Shown here: positions 52,754 through 61,495 of the stretch, piece by piece
How positions within the stretch are numbered: position 1 is the first letter of the stretch
Layout: the number at the start of each line of letters is the position of its first letter
Source of the DNA: Ectopseudomonas guguanensis
GTDB taxonomy: Bacteria; Pseudomonadota; Gammaproteobacteria; Pseudomonadales; Pseudomonadaceae
Assembly (NCBI RefSeq): GCF_900104265.1
Contig: NZ_FNJJ01000005.1
Coordinates: 124,001 to 188,000 of the forward strand
Direction of reading: 5' to 3'
DNA: 64,000 bases
The notes under the pieces: model-generated
What the model saw: the letters and a program-made list of their open reading frames with translations, nothing else
Database searches by the model: none
What the model was told of the DNA's origin: nothing
Program-made: the position numbers and the translations under genes

Positions 52754-53353
52754 GGATCACACCTGCCTGTTCGAGAGCGATGGATGGAGTCGCTGACTAG
52801 AAAGCAAATCACGGACCGCCTGCATCGTGAAAAACGACCTCCACATGCCCAGGAGGGACGTCATTCGGCGTCGGGCGCAGGTCTTGACCGACGCCGGCGA
52901 GTGCGGAGGCACTCCGCGCTGCGCAGTGTGCGCTCGGCTCGGACGGCGACCTGCCATGCGCTTCTTTTCCCGCCGCTACCCGAATCAGGGCAGCGCAGGG
53001 GCAGGCGAGGGCATTTCGCCAGTTTTTGGTGCGCTGCACCCTTCAGCAAGCCGTGCGATGAGCTGTTACCGCCCATCCGTTACTGCCTTGAAGGGGCTGT
53101 GTAGGGGCTATCCTCGACAGTGCTACCGAAATGCACAGAGCCCTTGGAAACCGGGCCTCACGGGCTGTTCGCAGGCTGCTGCAACAGCTTGCGAAGCCCG
53201 GTTGGCGCGCCGGTCGTTTTTTATTGAAGGCCTGATCAATTTCGGCATGGGCTTTGCGTGATTTCCATGACCAGCTGGTCTCGAATCAGCGCATAACAAA
53301 ACCAAGGTCCGCCCGTCGGGCCGATACCGTGCTTAGCGTGAGGGTTTCCATCG
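52754..53353. other. 600-base gap between binding protein and gbdR
   Basis: Contains the divergent promoters. Seen: a hairpin at 53161-53201 (GGGCTGTTCGCA...TGCGAAGCCC with an inner GCTG/CAGC), and GG-N10-GC at 53244-53257 (CGGCATGGGCTTTGC), a candidate sigma-54 -24/-12 promoter about 100 bases before gbdR. No gene recognised. Confidence 0.55.
53244..53257 (+). promoter_or_regulatory. candidate sigma-54 promoter of gbdR
   Basis: CGGCATGGGCTTTGC has the invariant GG and GC with 10 bases between and a good TTTGC -12 element. The -24 element (CGGCAT) differs from TGGCAC at two positions, so this is tentative. Confidence 0.4.
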
Positions 53354-54451
53354 ATGTCGCAGTCCAGCCAAGGGGCGCAACCCCAGAATCGTGCCGCCCA
53401 GTCCATCGGCTTCCTGCTCCTGGACAATTTCACCCTGATTTCCCTGGCCTCGGCCGTGGAGCCCCTGCGCATGGCCAACCAGCTCTCCGGCAAGGAGCTG
53501 TATCGCTGGCACACGCTGACCCTCGATGGCCAGCCCGTCAGCGCCAGCGACGGCTTGCAGATCACCCCGGACGCTTCCATGCACAACGCACCGGCACTGG
53601 ACGCGGTGATCGTCTGCGGCGGCGTGGACATCCAGCACAGCGTCAAGCGTGAGCACGTCAGCTGGCTGCAGCTGCAGGCACGCCAGGGTCGCCAGCTCGG
53701 CGCCGTGTGCACCGGCAGCTGGGCACTGGCCAAGGCCGGTCTGCTCGACGGCTACGATTGCAGCGTGCACTGGGAGTGTCTGGCCTCGATGCAGGAAGCC
53801 TTCCCGCGTGCGGCCATCACCACCCGTCTGTTCTCCATCGACCGCAACCGCAATACCTCGTCCGGCGGCACCGCGCCGATGGACATGATGCTGCACCTGA
53901 TCGGCCAGCAGCATGGTCGCGAACTGGCCGCCGGCATCTCCGAGATGTTCATCTACGAGCGCATTCGCAACGAGCAGGACCACCAGCGCGTGCCGCTCAA
54001 GCACATGCTCGGCAGCAACCAGCCGAAGCTGCAGGAGATCGTCGCGCTGATGGAGGCCAACCTCGAGGAGCCGATCGACCTCGACGAGCTGGCCTGCTTC
54101 GTCGACATCTCGCGGCGCCAGCTCGAGCGCCTGTTCCAGAAATACCTGCACTGCTCGCCATCGCGCTACTACCTCAAGCTGCGCCTGATCCGTGCACGCC
54201 AGCTGCTGAAGCAGACCAGCATGTCGATCATCGAAGTGGCCTCGGTGTGCGGCTTCGTTTCCACCCCGCACTTCTCCAAGTGCTATCGCGAATATTTCGG
54301 CATTCCGCCGCGCGACGAGCGTGCCGGCCAGCAAGGCCACAACCTGGTGGTGCTGCTGCCGATTCCCGAACAGCAGCAGGTCAATTCCAGTGCGGTGCTG
54401 GCGCTTAGCCGGGCGCAGGGTGAATCGACCTTTGCCAGTGTGCGGATCTGA
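53354..54451 (+). CDS. gbdR: GbdR, activator of glycine betaine catabolism
   Basis: 365-residue GlxA-type regulator: N-terminal DJ-1/PfpI-like ligand domain (about 16-180, with AVCTGSWALAKAGLLDG around the elbow Cys) and C-terminal AraC double helix-turn-helix (about 225-325: DLDELACFVDISRRQLERLFQKYL, ARQLLKQTSMSIIEVASVCGF). Known GbdR responds to glycine betaine and dimethylglycine and activates gbc, dgc, cbc and sox genes. Position and similarity among choline genes support the call. Followed by a strong terminator. Confidence 0.94.
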   Translation: MSQSSQGAQPQNRAAQSIGFLLLDNFTLISLASAVEPLRMANQLSGKELYRWHTLTLDGQPVSASDGLQITPDASMHNAPALDAVIVCGGVDIQHSVKREHVSWLQLQARQGRQLGAVCTGSWALAKAGLLDGYDCSVHWECLASMQEAFPRAAITTRLFSIDRNRNTSSGGTAPMDMMLHLIGQQHGRELAAGISEMFIYERIRNEQDHQRVPLKHMLGSNQPKLQEIVALMEANLEEPIDLDELACFVDISRRQLERLFQKYLHCSPSRYYLKLRLIRARQLLKQTSMSIIEVASVCGFVSTPHFSKCYREYFGIPPRDERAGQQGHNLVVLLPIPEQQQVNSSAVLALSRAQGESTFASVRI

Positions 54452-54466
54452 GTCGAGCCGCAATGA

Positions 54467-54494
54467 AAACGGGGCGCCACTGGCGCCCCGTTTC
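54467..54494 (+). terminator. intrinsic terminator after gbdR
   Basis: AAACGGGGCGCCA/ GGCGCCCCGTTT stem with a 2-3 base loop, then TCGTTTT. Strong stem directly past the gene. Confidence 0.9.
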
Positions 54495-54517
54495 GTTTTG
54501 AGTGGTGGTCGTTTCTG

Positions 54518-54613
54518 GTGGGCTTAAGCCCACCCTACGGTCTGAAACGGATCGCCGCCCGGCCCACCCTGCGCGGTGCATTGTAGTCGTTGTAGGGTGG
54601 GCTTCAGCCCACC
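54518..54613. repeat. pair of GTAGGGTGGGC palindromic repeats
   Basis: GGTGGGCTTAAGCCCACCCT plus ACGG (54518-54540) and, in the opposite sense, GTAGGGTGGGCTTCAGCCCA plus CC (54592-54613). The second is identical to 45904-45925. They lie between the gbdR terminator and the leftward etf/dgc operon. Confidence 0.82.
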
Positions 54614-54715
54614 AATCTATGCGTGAACCCCTCCGGCATGGCGGTGAGGTCCACGTTGGTGAGCTCGGCCTTTACAGGGCTGCGACACCCTTCGGGTAGG
54701 CCGAAGAGGAGTAAG

Positions 54716-54967
54716 TCAGGCCGGCTTTGGCACCAGAGCCGGCAGCAGATGCCGGCTGATGGCTTCGCGTACATTCGGCAGCAGGGTGGCGCTGCCGCCG
54801 AGCAGTTCCTCTACCAGATGACGCAGGGCCACGGCGCGCTCCGGGCTGAGGCCACTGACGGCCAGTTCGCAGGCCTGCTCCGGCGTGGCGCCCGCGGGAA
54901 TGCTCATGCCCAGCGCGATCAGGCGTTCGCGAAAATCCTCCTGGTCGATCAGGTCGGCGTGCATCAT
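54716..54967 (-). CDS. small protein of unknown function at the end of the etf/dgc cluster
   Basis: 83 residues (MMHADLIDQEDFRERLIALGMSIPAG start), helical and soluble, with no signal or metal motif. The ribosome site AAGGAGT before 54967 is excellent and the codon use is like its neighbours. It follows etfB by 84 bases on the same strand, so it is likely co-transcribed with the dimethylglycine genes. No family known to me; it could be an assembly or regulatory accessory. Confidence 0.72.
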   Translation of the reverse strand: MMHADLIDQEDFRERLIALGMSIPAGATPEQACELAVSGLSPERAVALRHLVEELLGGSATLLPNVREAISRHLLPALVPKPA

Positions 54968-55051
54968 GGTTGTGACTCCTTGTGGCAAGGCTGGCGTTTG
55001 ACAACGTAGACGAAGCGGCAAGGGTGATGCAGGCAGTCTTCCAATCGCCTG

Positions 55052-55825
55052 CTAACGCAGGACGCCTTCTTCGATCAGCAGGTTGAAGATAGCCTCCGCA
55101 CCCTCCTGTGGCGAGACATCCTTGAGTATCTTGCCACCGCCACCACTGGCTTTGGCCGTTGCGGCCTTCATCCGTTCCGCACCGGTCTTGGCCTTGATCA
55201 CCTTCAGGCGCTTCGGCCTTGGCTTGGCCGGCTGCAGGCTGGACTCGGCCAGCAGCGGATCGTCTATCACGGTGACTTCGTGGGCTTCGATCTGGCCACG
55301 GCGGGCCGGGCCGAAGGCGCTCTGGCGTGCCACTGGAGCGGCATTGTCGACGCTGGCCACACAGGGCAGGCGTACCTTGAGGCGACGGCGCTGGCCCCGT
55401 GGCAGTGCCTGCAGCACCTGGGCCACGCCGTTCTCGACCTTCTCCACTTCGGCCAGGCCGACCACCATCGGCCAGCCCAGGCGTTCGGCCAGCAGGAACG
55501 GCAGCATGCCGGAGCCTTCGCCGGTTTCAGCCTGGCTACCGGTGAGTACCAACTGCGTGCGGCTGCCTTGCAGGTAGTCCACCAGCAGCGGCAGGGCGTC
55601 GGCGCCTTCCGGCTGCTCAAGTACATCGAGCTGCTCCAGGCCCATCCCCAGGTAGCCGCGCAGCGCTTCAGCCTGCGGATCGCCGGCATGCAGCAGTTGC
55701 AGATTCTGCCCGGCCAGGCGCAGGCCGAGCTCCACCGCGCGGGCGTCCTGTTCGGCGCGGCGCGAGCGGCCGGAGGTCGGGTGGGCGCCGACCGAGACCA
55801 GGGCGACGATATTCAGATCAGTCAT
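55052..55825 (-). CDS. etfB: electron transfer flavoprotein beta subunit for dimethylglycine demethylation
   Basis: 257-residue EtfB-like protein starting MTDLNIVALVSVGAHPTSGRS. ETF beta segments such as LVLTGSQAETGEGSGMLPFLLAERLGWP and RLPCVASVDNAAPVA are recognisable, but the protein is divergent from housekeeping EtfB. It works with the adjacent EtfA to carry electrons from DgcA/DgcB. Separated from etfA by palindromic repeats that overlap the etfA stop. Confidence 0.9.
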   Translation of the reverse strand: MTDLNIVALVSVGAHPTSGRSRRAEQDARAVELGLRLAGQNLQLLHAGDPQAEALRGYLGMGLEQLDVLEQPEGADALPLLVDYLQGSRTQLVLTGSQAETGEGSGMLPFLLAERLGWPMVVGLAEVEKVENGVAQVLQALPRGQRRRLKVRLPCVASVDNAAPVARQSAFGPARRGQIEAHEVTVIDDPLLAESSLQPAKPRPKRLKVIKAKTGAERMKAATAKASGGGGKILKDVSPQEGAEAIFNLLIEEGVLR

Positions 55826-55834
55826 GGTGTCCCC

Positions 55835-55891
55835 GTAGCCCGGATGCAATCCGGGAAAGCTGGTGGTGAACCCGGATTTCATCCGGGCTAC
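55835..55891. repeat. palindromic repeat pair overlapping the etfA stop
   Basis: GTAGCCCGGATGCAATCCGG plus G (55835-55855) and CCCGGATTTCATCCGGGCTA plus C (55871-55891). The first is the exact reverse complement of 44070-44090. The etfA stop codon lies inside the second unit. Confidence 0.8.
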
Positions 55892-57120
55892 GCCGCATCA
55901 CGTTTTCCTTCCTCACGCCAGGCGGCGACGCGTTCCATCAGCGCGCAAAGGATCTCCGCCGAGTCGCCGATCACTGAGAGATCGGCACGCTTGATCATGT
56001 CGCAGCCAGGATCCATGTTCACCGCCACCACCTTGTCGCAGGCGCCAATGCCCTGCAGGTGCTGGATGGCGCCGGAAATACCGACGGCCAGGTAGACGCG
56101 GGCGGTTACCCAGGTACCAGTGGCGCCAACCTGGCGGTTACGCGGCATGAAGCCGTCGTCCACCGCCACGCGCGAGGCGCCTTCGGTGGCGCCGAGGGCG
56201 ACGGCGGCCTGGTGGAACAGCTCCCAGTCCTTGACGCCGTTGCCGCCGGAAAGAATGAACTCGGCCTCGGCCATGGGAATCTGTGCCGGGTCCACGGCCA
56301 CCGGGCCGAGATCCTCGATGCGCGGCAGGCTGTGGGCGACCTTCTCGGCCAACTCCAGCGGGCGCGCTTCATGACGGGTTTCGCTGACCGGTTCGGCGCA
56401 TTCGGCTGCCGCCAGGATCAGGCGGGGCAGGGCGCGCTGGATGTCCTGCTGGCCACTGCCGGCACGGCCAATAGCCTGTTCGCCGGTGACCTGCCAGACG
56501 CGCGTGGCAGGGCGTTCGCCCAGCTTGGCGGCCAGGCGCCGGCCCAGTTCGCCGCCACCGGTGCGGCTGTCGGGCAGCAGCCAGTGACGCGGCGCCAGCT
56601 GGCTTTCCACTGCGCTCAGGGCCAGTACGCGAGCTTCCGGGGCGTAGCCGTCGAAGGCATCGCCCTCGATGCGCAGCAGGCGGTCGACGCCGGCCGTGTC
56701 GAAGGCGCTTTCCTTGTCCTCGCCGAACACCACGGCGACCACGGCGCCACTCTCGCCGGACAGCTTGCGGGCCAGGCCGAGCAGATCCTTGTCATGGCTG
56801 GACAGGCGACCGCCGACCATGTCCGGCACCACGCAGACGTGGAAGGCCGGTTGCTCGACCACATGCAGCGGCAGCTGGACTTCGACGCTGGCGCTGCTGC
56901 GCTTGCCGGCGGTGCCCTGCTGGGCACCGCTGCGATCGATACGCTTGAGCCCGGCCGGGCCGATGAAACCGGCGGCGATGGCGTGCGGGTTCTTGCGGAT
57001 GATGCCGTTGGGGCCCATCCAGCTGGTCTGGTTCTGGCTCTGCATGGCCGCATGCAGCGGATGCAGGCGGTTACGGGCGATCCACTCGGCGCGTGGGTCG
57101 CGGCGGATGATGTCGCTCAT
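55888..57120 (-). CDS. etfA: electron transfer flavoprotein alpha subunit, long form
   Basis: 410 residues, longer than usual EtfA (about 310). Residues 1-85 are an added N-terminal segment (MSDIIRRDPRAEWIARNRLHP, GPNGIIRKNPHAIAAGFIGP). The C-terminal FAD domain is normal: SRVAVDDGFMPRNRQVGATG, VYLAVGISGAIQHLQGIGACDKVVAVNMDP and KRADLSVIGDSAEIL. Ribosome site is ahead of ATG 57120. Together with EtfB it serves DgcA/DgcB. Confidence 0.92.
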   Translation of the reverse strand: MSDIIRRDPRAEWIARNRLHPLHAAMQSQNQTSWMGPNGIIRKNPHAIAAGFIGPAGLKRIDRSGAQQGTAGKRSSASVEVQLPLHVVEQPAFHVCVVPDMVGGRLSSHDKDLLGLARKLSGESGAVVAVVFGEDKESAFDTAGVDRLLRIEGDAFDGYAPEARVLALSAVESQLAPRHWLLPDSRTGGGELGRRLAAKLGERPATRVWQVTGEQAIGRAGSGQQDIQRALPRLILAAAECAEPVSETRHEARPLELAEKVAHSLPRIEDLGPVAVDPAQIPMAEAEFILSGGNGVKDWELFHQAAVALGATEGASRVAVDDGFMPRNRQVGATGTWVTARVYLAVGISGAIQHLQGIGACDKVVAVNMDPGCDMIKRADLSVIGDSAEILCALMERVAAWREEGKRDAA

Positions 57121-57140
57121 TGCATAGCCTCCAGGCTGTG

Positions 57141-57195
57141 CGTAGGGCGGGTGCAACCCGCCGGAGAGATGCTGGCGGGTTGCACCCGCCCTACG
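57141..57195. repeat. perfect 22-bp inverted repeat between etfA and dgcB
   Basis: CGTAGGGCGGGTGCAACCCG plus CC (57141-57162) and its exact reverse complement (57174-57195), 11 bases apart; each half is itself a hairpin. Related in design to the GTAGGGTGGGC elements but a different sequence. Confidence 0.82.
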
Positions 57196-57208
57196 TCGAT
57201 CGTGTTCA

Positions 57209-59170
57209 TCACTGCACCTCCGCCAGTTCACGCCTGGCTGCCGGCTTTTTTGCCGCCACCTCGACGGGCTCGATCAGCACTTCGGCCACCAGCTCGGCGA
57301 TGTCCTTGATCTCCGGACGCGGTGCGACCACGCCTTCGAGCATTGCCGTGCACTGCGGGCAGCCCACGGCCACCAGTTCGGCGCCGGTCTCCTTGATGTC
57401 GACCATGCGCATGTCGGGAATCCGCTGCTTGCCGGGGATGTCGGTGATCGGTGCGCCGCCGCCACCGCCGCAGCAGCGCGAACGGAAACCGGAGCGTTCC
57501 ATTTCCTTCACTTCGATGCCGATGGCCTTGAGCACGGTGCGCGGCGCCTCGTACTCGCCGTTGTAGCGGCCGAGGTAGCAGGGGTCGTGATAGGTCACAC
57601 TGGTCGCCTTGCTCTGGCCCAGGTTGAGCGAACCCTTGCGCACCAGCTCGTCGATGAAGGTGCTGTGGTGCAGTACTTCGTAGTGGCCGCCGAGGGCGCC
57701 GTATTCGTTTTTCAGCACGTGGAAGCTGTGCGGGTCGCAGCTGACGATGCGCTTGAAGCGGTACTTGGCCATGGTGGCGATATTGCGCTTGGCCAGCTGC
57801 TGGAAGGTCGCCTCGTCGCCCAGGCGGCGGGCCACGTCGCCGCTGTCGCGCTCTTCCAGGCCGAGCACGGCAAAATCGACGTCAGCAGCCTTGAGGACCT
57901 TGACGAAGGCGCGCAGGGTGCGCTGGTTGCGCATATCGAAGGCACCATCACCGACCCAGAACAGCACATCGGCCTCCTGCTTGTCGGCAAGCAGCGGCAG
58001 GTTCAGGTCTGCGGCCCAGTTCAGGCGACCGCCCGGGTTGAAGCCGCCGGGGTTGTCGGTGGCGATCAGATTGTCCAGCACCTCGGCACCCTTGTTCGGG
58101 GTGGCGCCCTTTTCCAGGGTCAGATGACGGCGCATATCGACGATGGCATCGACGTGCTCGATCATCATCGGGCATTCCTCGACGCAGGCGCGGCAGGTGG
58201 TGCAGGACCACAGGGTCTCGGCATCCACCAGGGCCTTGCCGTTCAGATCGACGATCGGCTGGTGTGGGCCGCCGCTGTGTTCGCCCAGCGGCTTGCCGGG
58301 GTAGGGCGAACCGGCGAACTTGGCGTCATTGCCACCAGCCAGGCCGATGACCATGTCCTGAATCAGCTTCTTCGGGTTCAGCGGCTGACCAGCGGCGAAG
58401 GCCGGGCACATGGCCTCGCACTTGCCGCACTGCACGCAGGCGTCGAAGCCAAGCAGTTGGTTCCAGGTGAAGTCGGTGGGCTTTTCCACGCCCAGCGGGG
58501 CTTTCGGGTTGTCCAGATCGAGGGCTTTCAGACCAGTCGAGCGACCGCCGCCGAAACGCTCGGCGCGGCGGTGCCAGGCCAGGTGCAGGGCGCCGGCGAA
58601 GGCATGCTTCATCGGCCCGCCCCAGGTCATGCCGAAGAACAGCTCGGACACGCCCCAGGCCACGCCGACGGCGAGGATGACGGCCAGAATCCAGCCGCCG
58701 AAGCCGGCTGGCAGAATTCCGGCGACCGGCAGGGTGGCGATAAAGAAGCTCGCCGCGAACATCAGCAGACTCTTGGGCAGACGCATCCACGAGCCTTTCG
58801 ACAGGCGCGAAGGCGGATTGCGCCGGCGCTTGGCGACGAACAGGGCGCCGACGAACATCAGCACCGTGGCCGCCAGCAGGGCGAAGCCGAGGATGCGGTT
58901 ATGCAGGCCGAAACCGTGCACGACGATCGCCAGTACGGCGGCGAGGACGAAACCACCGGCGGTGGCCACGTGAGTCTTGGACATGTACTTGTCGCGTTCG
59001 ACCACATGGTGCAGGTCCACCAGGTAGCGACGCGGCATCTTCAGCAGGCCGCCGATCCAGTCGACCTTGGCCGGTCGGCCGCGACGCCACATGAAGAAGC
59101 GCTTGGCCGCGCCAATGACCGCAAGGGCCAGGGCGGCGAAGAGCAGGATGGGGAGGAGGGTGTTCAACAT
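57209..59170 (-). CDS. dgcB: DgcB, membrane Fe-S electron-transfer subunit of dimethylglycine demethylase
   Basis: 653 aa. Five or six membrane helices in residues 1-180, then two ferredoxin-type clusters, CVQCGKCEAMCP (Cys245-255) and CTTCRACVEECP (Cys323-333), and a C-terminal pair of CCG domains (YHDPCYLGRYN, FRSRCCGGGGG). This is the DgcB/HdrD-like layout that accepts electrons from DgcA and passes them to the quinone pool or Etf. GGAGACC precedes ATG 59170. Confidence 0.95.
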   Translation of the reverse strand: MLNTLLPILLFAALALAVIGAAKRFFMWRRGRPAKVDWIGGLLKMPRRYLVDLHHVVERDKYMSKTHVATAGGFVLAAVLAIVVHGFGLHNRILGFALLAATVLMFVGALFVAKRRRNPPSRLSKGSWMRLPKSLLMFAASFFIATLPVAGILPAGFGGWILAVILAVGVAWGVSELFFGMTWGGPMKHAFAGALHLAWHRRAERFGGGRSTGLKALDLDNPKAPLGVEKPTDFTWNQLLGFDACVQCGKCEAMCPAFAAGQPLNPKKLIQDMVIGLAGGNDAKFAGSPYPGKPLGEHSGGPHQPIVDLNGKALVDAETLWSCTTCRACVEECPMMIEHVDAIVDMRRHLTLEKGATPNKGAEVLDNLIATDNPGGFNPGGRLNWAADLNLPLLADKQEADVLFWVGDGAFDMRNQRTLRAFVKVLKAADVDFAVLGLEERDSGDVARRLGDEATFQQLAKRNIATMAKYRFKRIVSCDPHSFHVLKNEYGALGGHYEVLHHSTFIDELVRKGSLNLGQSKATSVTYHDPCYLGRYNGEYEAPRTVLKAIGIEVKEMERSGFRSRCCGGGGGAPITDIPGKQRIPDMRMVDIKETGAELVAVGCPQCTAMLEGVVAPRPEIKDIAELVAEVLIEPVEVAAKKPAARRELAEVQ

Positions 59171-59212
59171 CTCGTGGTCTCCTTCGCGGGACCGGAAAAC
59201 AACACGTTTCAG

Positions 59213-59322
59213 TCCCCTCGCCCCTGCGGGGAGAGGGTTAGGGAGAGGGGGAGCAGGGACCGAAAGTCACCGCCTAACGGCCCCTCTCCCCCGCCCCCTC
59301 TCCCGCAAGCGGGAGAGGGGAG
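59213..59322. repeat. CCCTCTCCC palindromic repeat between dgcB and dgcA
   Basis: CCCCTCGCCCCTGCGGGGAG and later CCCCTCTCCCCCGCCCCCTC...CCCTCTCCCGCAAGCGGGAG plus AGGGG. The last unit recurs exactly at 62073-62096. Confidence 0.8.
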
Positions 59323-59329
59323 ACCAGCA

Positions 59330-61387
59330 TCAGAAATCCTTGCACAACCGCAGGGCGTCGTAGATCGCCGCATGGGTGTTGCGCTGGGCCACGCAGTCGC
59401 CGATGCGGAACAGCAGGTAACCCCCTGTCTCGCTCAGGCAAGGTTGCGGCTTGATCGCGAACAGCGCCTCGACGTCGATCTGCCCCTTGTTGCGCGAACC
59501 GTCCTTGAGCGCGTAGTAGAGGCCCTCGTCCGGACGGACGCCGTTCTCCACCACCACCTGATCGACCACCCGCTCTTCCTTCTGGCCGGTGTATTCGTTC
59601 TCCAGCACGGCAACCAGCTTGTCGCCCTCGCGGTAGACCTTCTCCAGCATCATGTCGCCGGTCATGATCACTTCTTTCGGGTACAGGCTGCGGTAGTAGG
59701 TAGGGAAGGTGGTACCGCCCATGGCTACGCCCGGCTTGATGTCGTCGGTGACGATCTCGACCTGCGCGCCCTTGTCGGCGAGAAAATCCGCCACCGACAT
59801 GCCGGTGAATTCGCAGATGGTGTCGTACACCAGCACGTTCTTGCCCGGTGCAACCTTGCCCGAGAGCACATCCCAGCTGCTCACCACCAGACCTTCGGCA
59901 GCGCCCCAGTGCTCGTTCTGCTCGAGGAACGGATGACCACCGTTGGCCAGCACCACGATGTCGGGCTTGAGATCGAGGATGGTGGCTTCGTCGGCACCGG
60001 TGCCCAGGCGCAGGTCGATGCCCAGACGTGCCAGCTCCAGCTGGTACCAGCGGGTGATACCGGCGATCTGGTCACGCTGCGGTGCGCGGGCAGCGATGGT
60101 GATCTGCCCGCCGAGCTGGTCCTGCTTCTCGAACAGGGTCACGTCGTGGCCGCGCTCGGCAGCGACGCGCGCGGCCTCCATACCGGCCGGGCCACCACCG
60201 ACGATCACCACCTTGCGCTTCGGCCCGGTGGATTTCTCGATGATGTGCGGCACGCCCATGTATTCACGGCTGGTGGCGGCGTTCTGGATGCACAGCACGT
60301 CCAGGCCCTGGTACTGGCGGTCGATGCAGTAGTTGGCGCCGACGCACTGCTTGATCTGGTCGATCTTGCCCATCTTGATCTTGGCGATCAGGTGCGGGTC
60401 GGCGATATGCGCGCGGGTCATGCCGACCATGTCCACGTAGCCGCCTTCGAGGATGCGCGTGGCCTGGTTCGGGTCCTTGATGTTCTGCGCGTGCAGCACC
60501 GGCACCTTGACCACTTCCTTGATGCCGGCCGCCAGGTGCAGGAAGGGCTCCGGCGGGTAGCTCATGTTGGGGATGACGTTGGCCAGGGTGTTGTGGGTGT
60601 CGCACCCTGAGCCAACGACCCCAATGAAATCGATCATGCCGGTGGCGTCGTAGTAGGCGGCGATCTGCTTCATGTCCTCATGGGACAGGCCATCCGGGTG
60701 GAATTCGTCGCCGCAGATACGCATGCCCACGCAGAAATCGTCACCGACTTCCTTGCGCACGGCCTTGAGCACTTCCAGGCCGAACTTCATGCGGCCCTCG
60801 AAGGTACCGCCCCATTCGTCGGTACGCTTGTTGACGCGTGGCGACCAGAACTGGTCGATCATGTGCTGGTGCACGGCGGACAGCTCGACGCCGTCCAGGC
60901 CGCCCTCCTTGGCCCGACGCGCAGCCTGCGCGTAGTTGCCGATCACCCGCCAGATTTCCTCGACCTCGATGGTCTTGCAGGTGGCGCGGTGCACCGGTTC
61001 ACGGATGCCGGACGGCGACATCAGGGTCGGCCAGTGGTAGCCATCCCAACGCGAGCGACGGCCCATGTGGGTAATCTGGATCATGATCTTGGCGCCGTGC
61101 TTGTGCATGGCATCGGCAAGATTCTGGAAGTGCGGAATGATGCGGTCGGTGGACAGGTTCACCGAGCTCCACCATTGCTGCGGGCTGTCGATGGCGACTA
61201 CCGACGAGCCGCCGCAGATGGCCAGGCCGATGCCGCCCTTGGCTTTCTCTTCGTAGTACTTGACGTAGCGCTCGGTGGTCATGCCGCCGTCGGTGGCATA
61301 GACCTCGGCATGCGCGGTGGAGAGCACGCGGTTGCGGATGGTCAGTTTGCCGATCTGGATCGGCTGGAACATTGCTTCGAAAGCCAT
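59330..61387 (-). CDS. dgcA: DgcA, dimethylglycine demethylase catalytic subunit
   Basis: 685 aa, trimethylamine-dehydrogenase-like: an N-terminal FMN barrel (about 1-330, IMIQITHMGRRSRWDGYHWPT, GLDGVELSAVHQHMIDQFWSP), an Fe-S linker, and C-terminal FAD/NAD domains (VVIVGGGPAGMEAARVAAERG near 390). It removes a methyl group from dimethylglycine to give sarcosine. The cluster segment is CVGANYC...C (Cys348, Ala351, Cys354, Cys366): one of the four expected cysteines is Ala. GAGGGTG precedes ATG 61387. Confidence 0.95.
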   Translation of the reverse strand: MAFEAMFQPIQIGKLTIRNRVLSTAHAEVYATDGGMTTERYVKYYEEKAKGGIGLAICGGSSVVAIDSPQQWWSSVNLSTDRIIPHFQNLADAMHKHGAKIMIQITHMGRRSRWDGYHWPTLMSPSGIREPVHRATCKTIEVEEIWRVIGNYAQAARRAKEGGLDGVELSAVHQHMIDQFWSPRVNKRTDEWGGTFEGRMKFGLEVLKAVRKEVGDDFCVGMRICGDEFHPDGLSHEDMKQIAAYYDATGMIDFIGVVGSGCDTHNTLANVIPNMSYPPEPFLHLAAGIKEVVKVPVLHAQNIKDPNQATRILEGGYVDMVGMTRAHIADPHLIAKIKMGKIDQIKQCVGANYCIDRQYQGLDVLCIQNAATSREYMGVPHIIEKSTGPKRKVVIVGGGPAGMEAARVAAERGHDVTLFEKQDQLGGQITIAARAPQRDQIAGITRWYQLELARLGIDLRLGTGADEATILDLKPDIVVLANGGHPFLEQNEHWGAAEGLVVSSWDVLSGKVAPGKNVLVYDTICEFTGMSVADFLADKGAQVEIVTDDIKPGVAMGGTTFPTYYRSLYPKEVIMTGDMMLEKVYREGDKLVAVLENEYTGQKEERVVDQVVVENGVRPDEGLYYALKDGSRNKGQIDVEALFAIKPQPCLSETGGYLLFRIGDCVAQRNTHAAIYDALRLCKDF

Positions 61388-61422
61388 TGCGGCACCCTCA
61401 CGGAAAAGCGGCCTGGGGTTAC

Positions 61423-61488
61423 TTCGTGGGAGGCGCTTTAGCGGCGATAGCGGTTGGCCAGTCGCGGCTGAAGCCCCTCCCACAGACC
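61423..61488. repeat. imperfect palindromic repeat upstream of dgcA
   Basis: GTGGGAGGCGCTTTAGCGGCGA...CGGCTGAAGCCCCTCCCAC, a degenerate relative of the GTAGGAGCGG hairpins at 44108 and 63340. Confidence 0.6.
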
Positions 61489-61495
61489 TTTGTTG

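Noticed and set aside
57587..60610. A 1007-codon open frame on the plus strand opposite dgcB and dgcA
   Set aside because: It is the antisense shadow of two well-supported genes. High GC content keeps such frames open. Its translation is low-complexity with many His, Val, Gln and no family motif.
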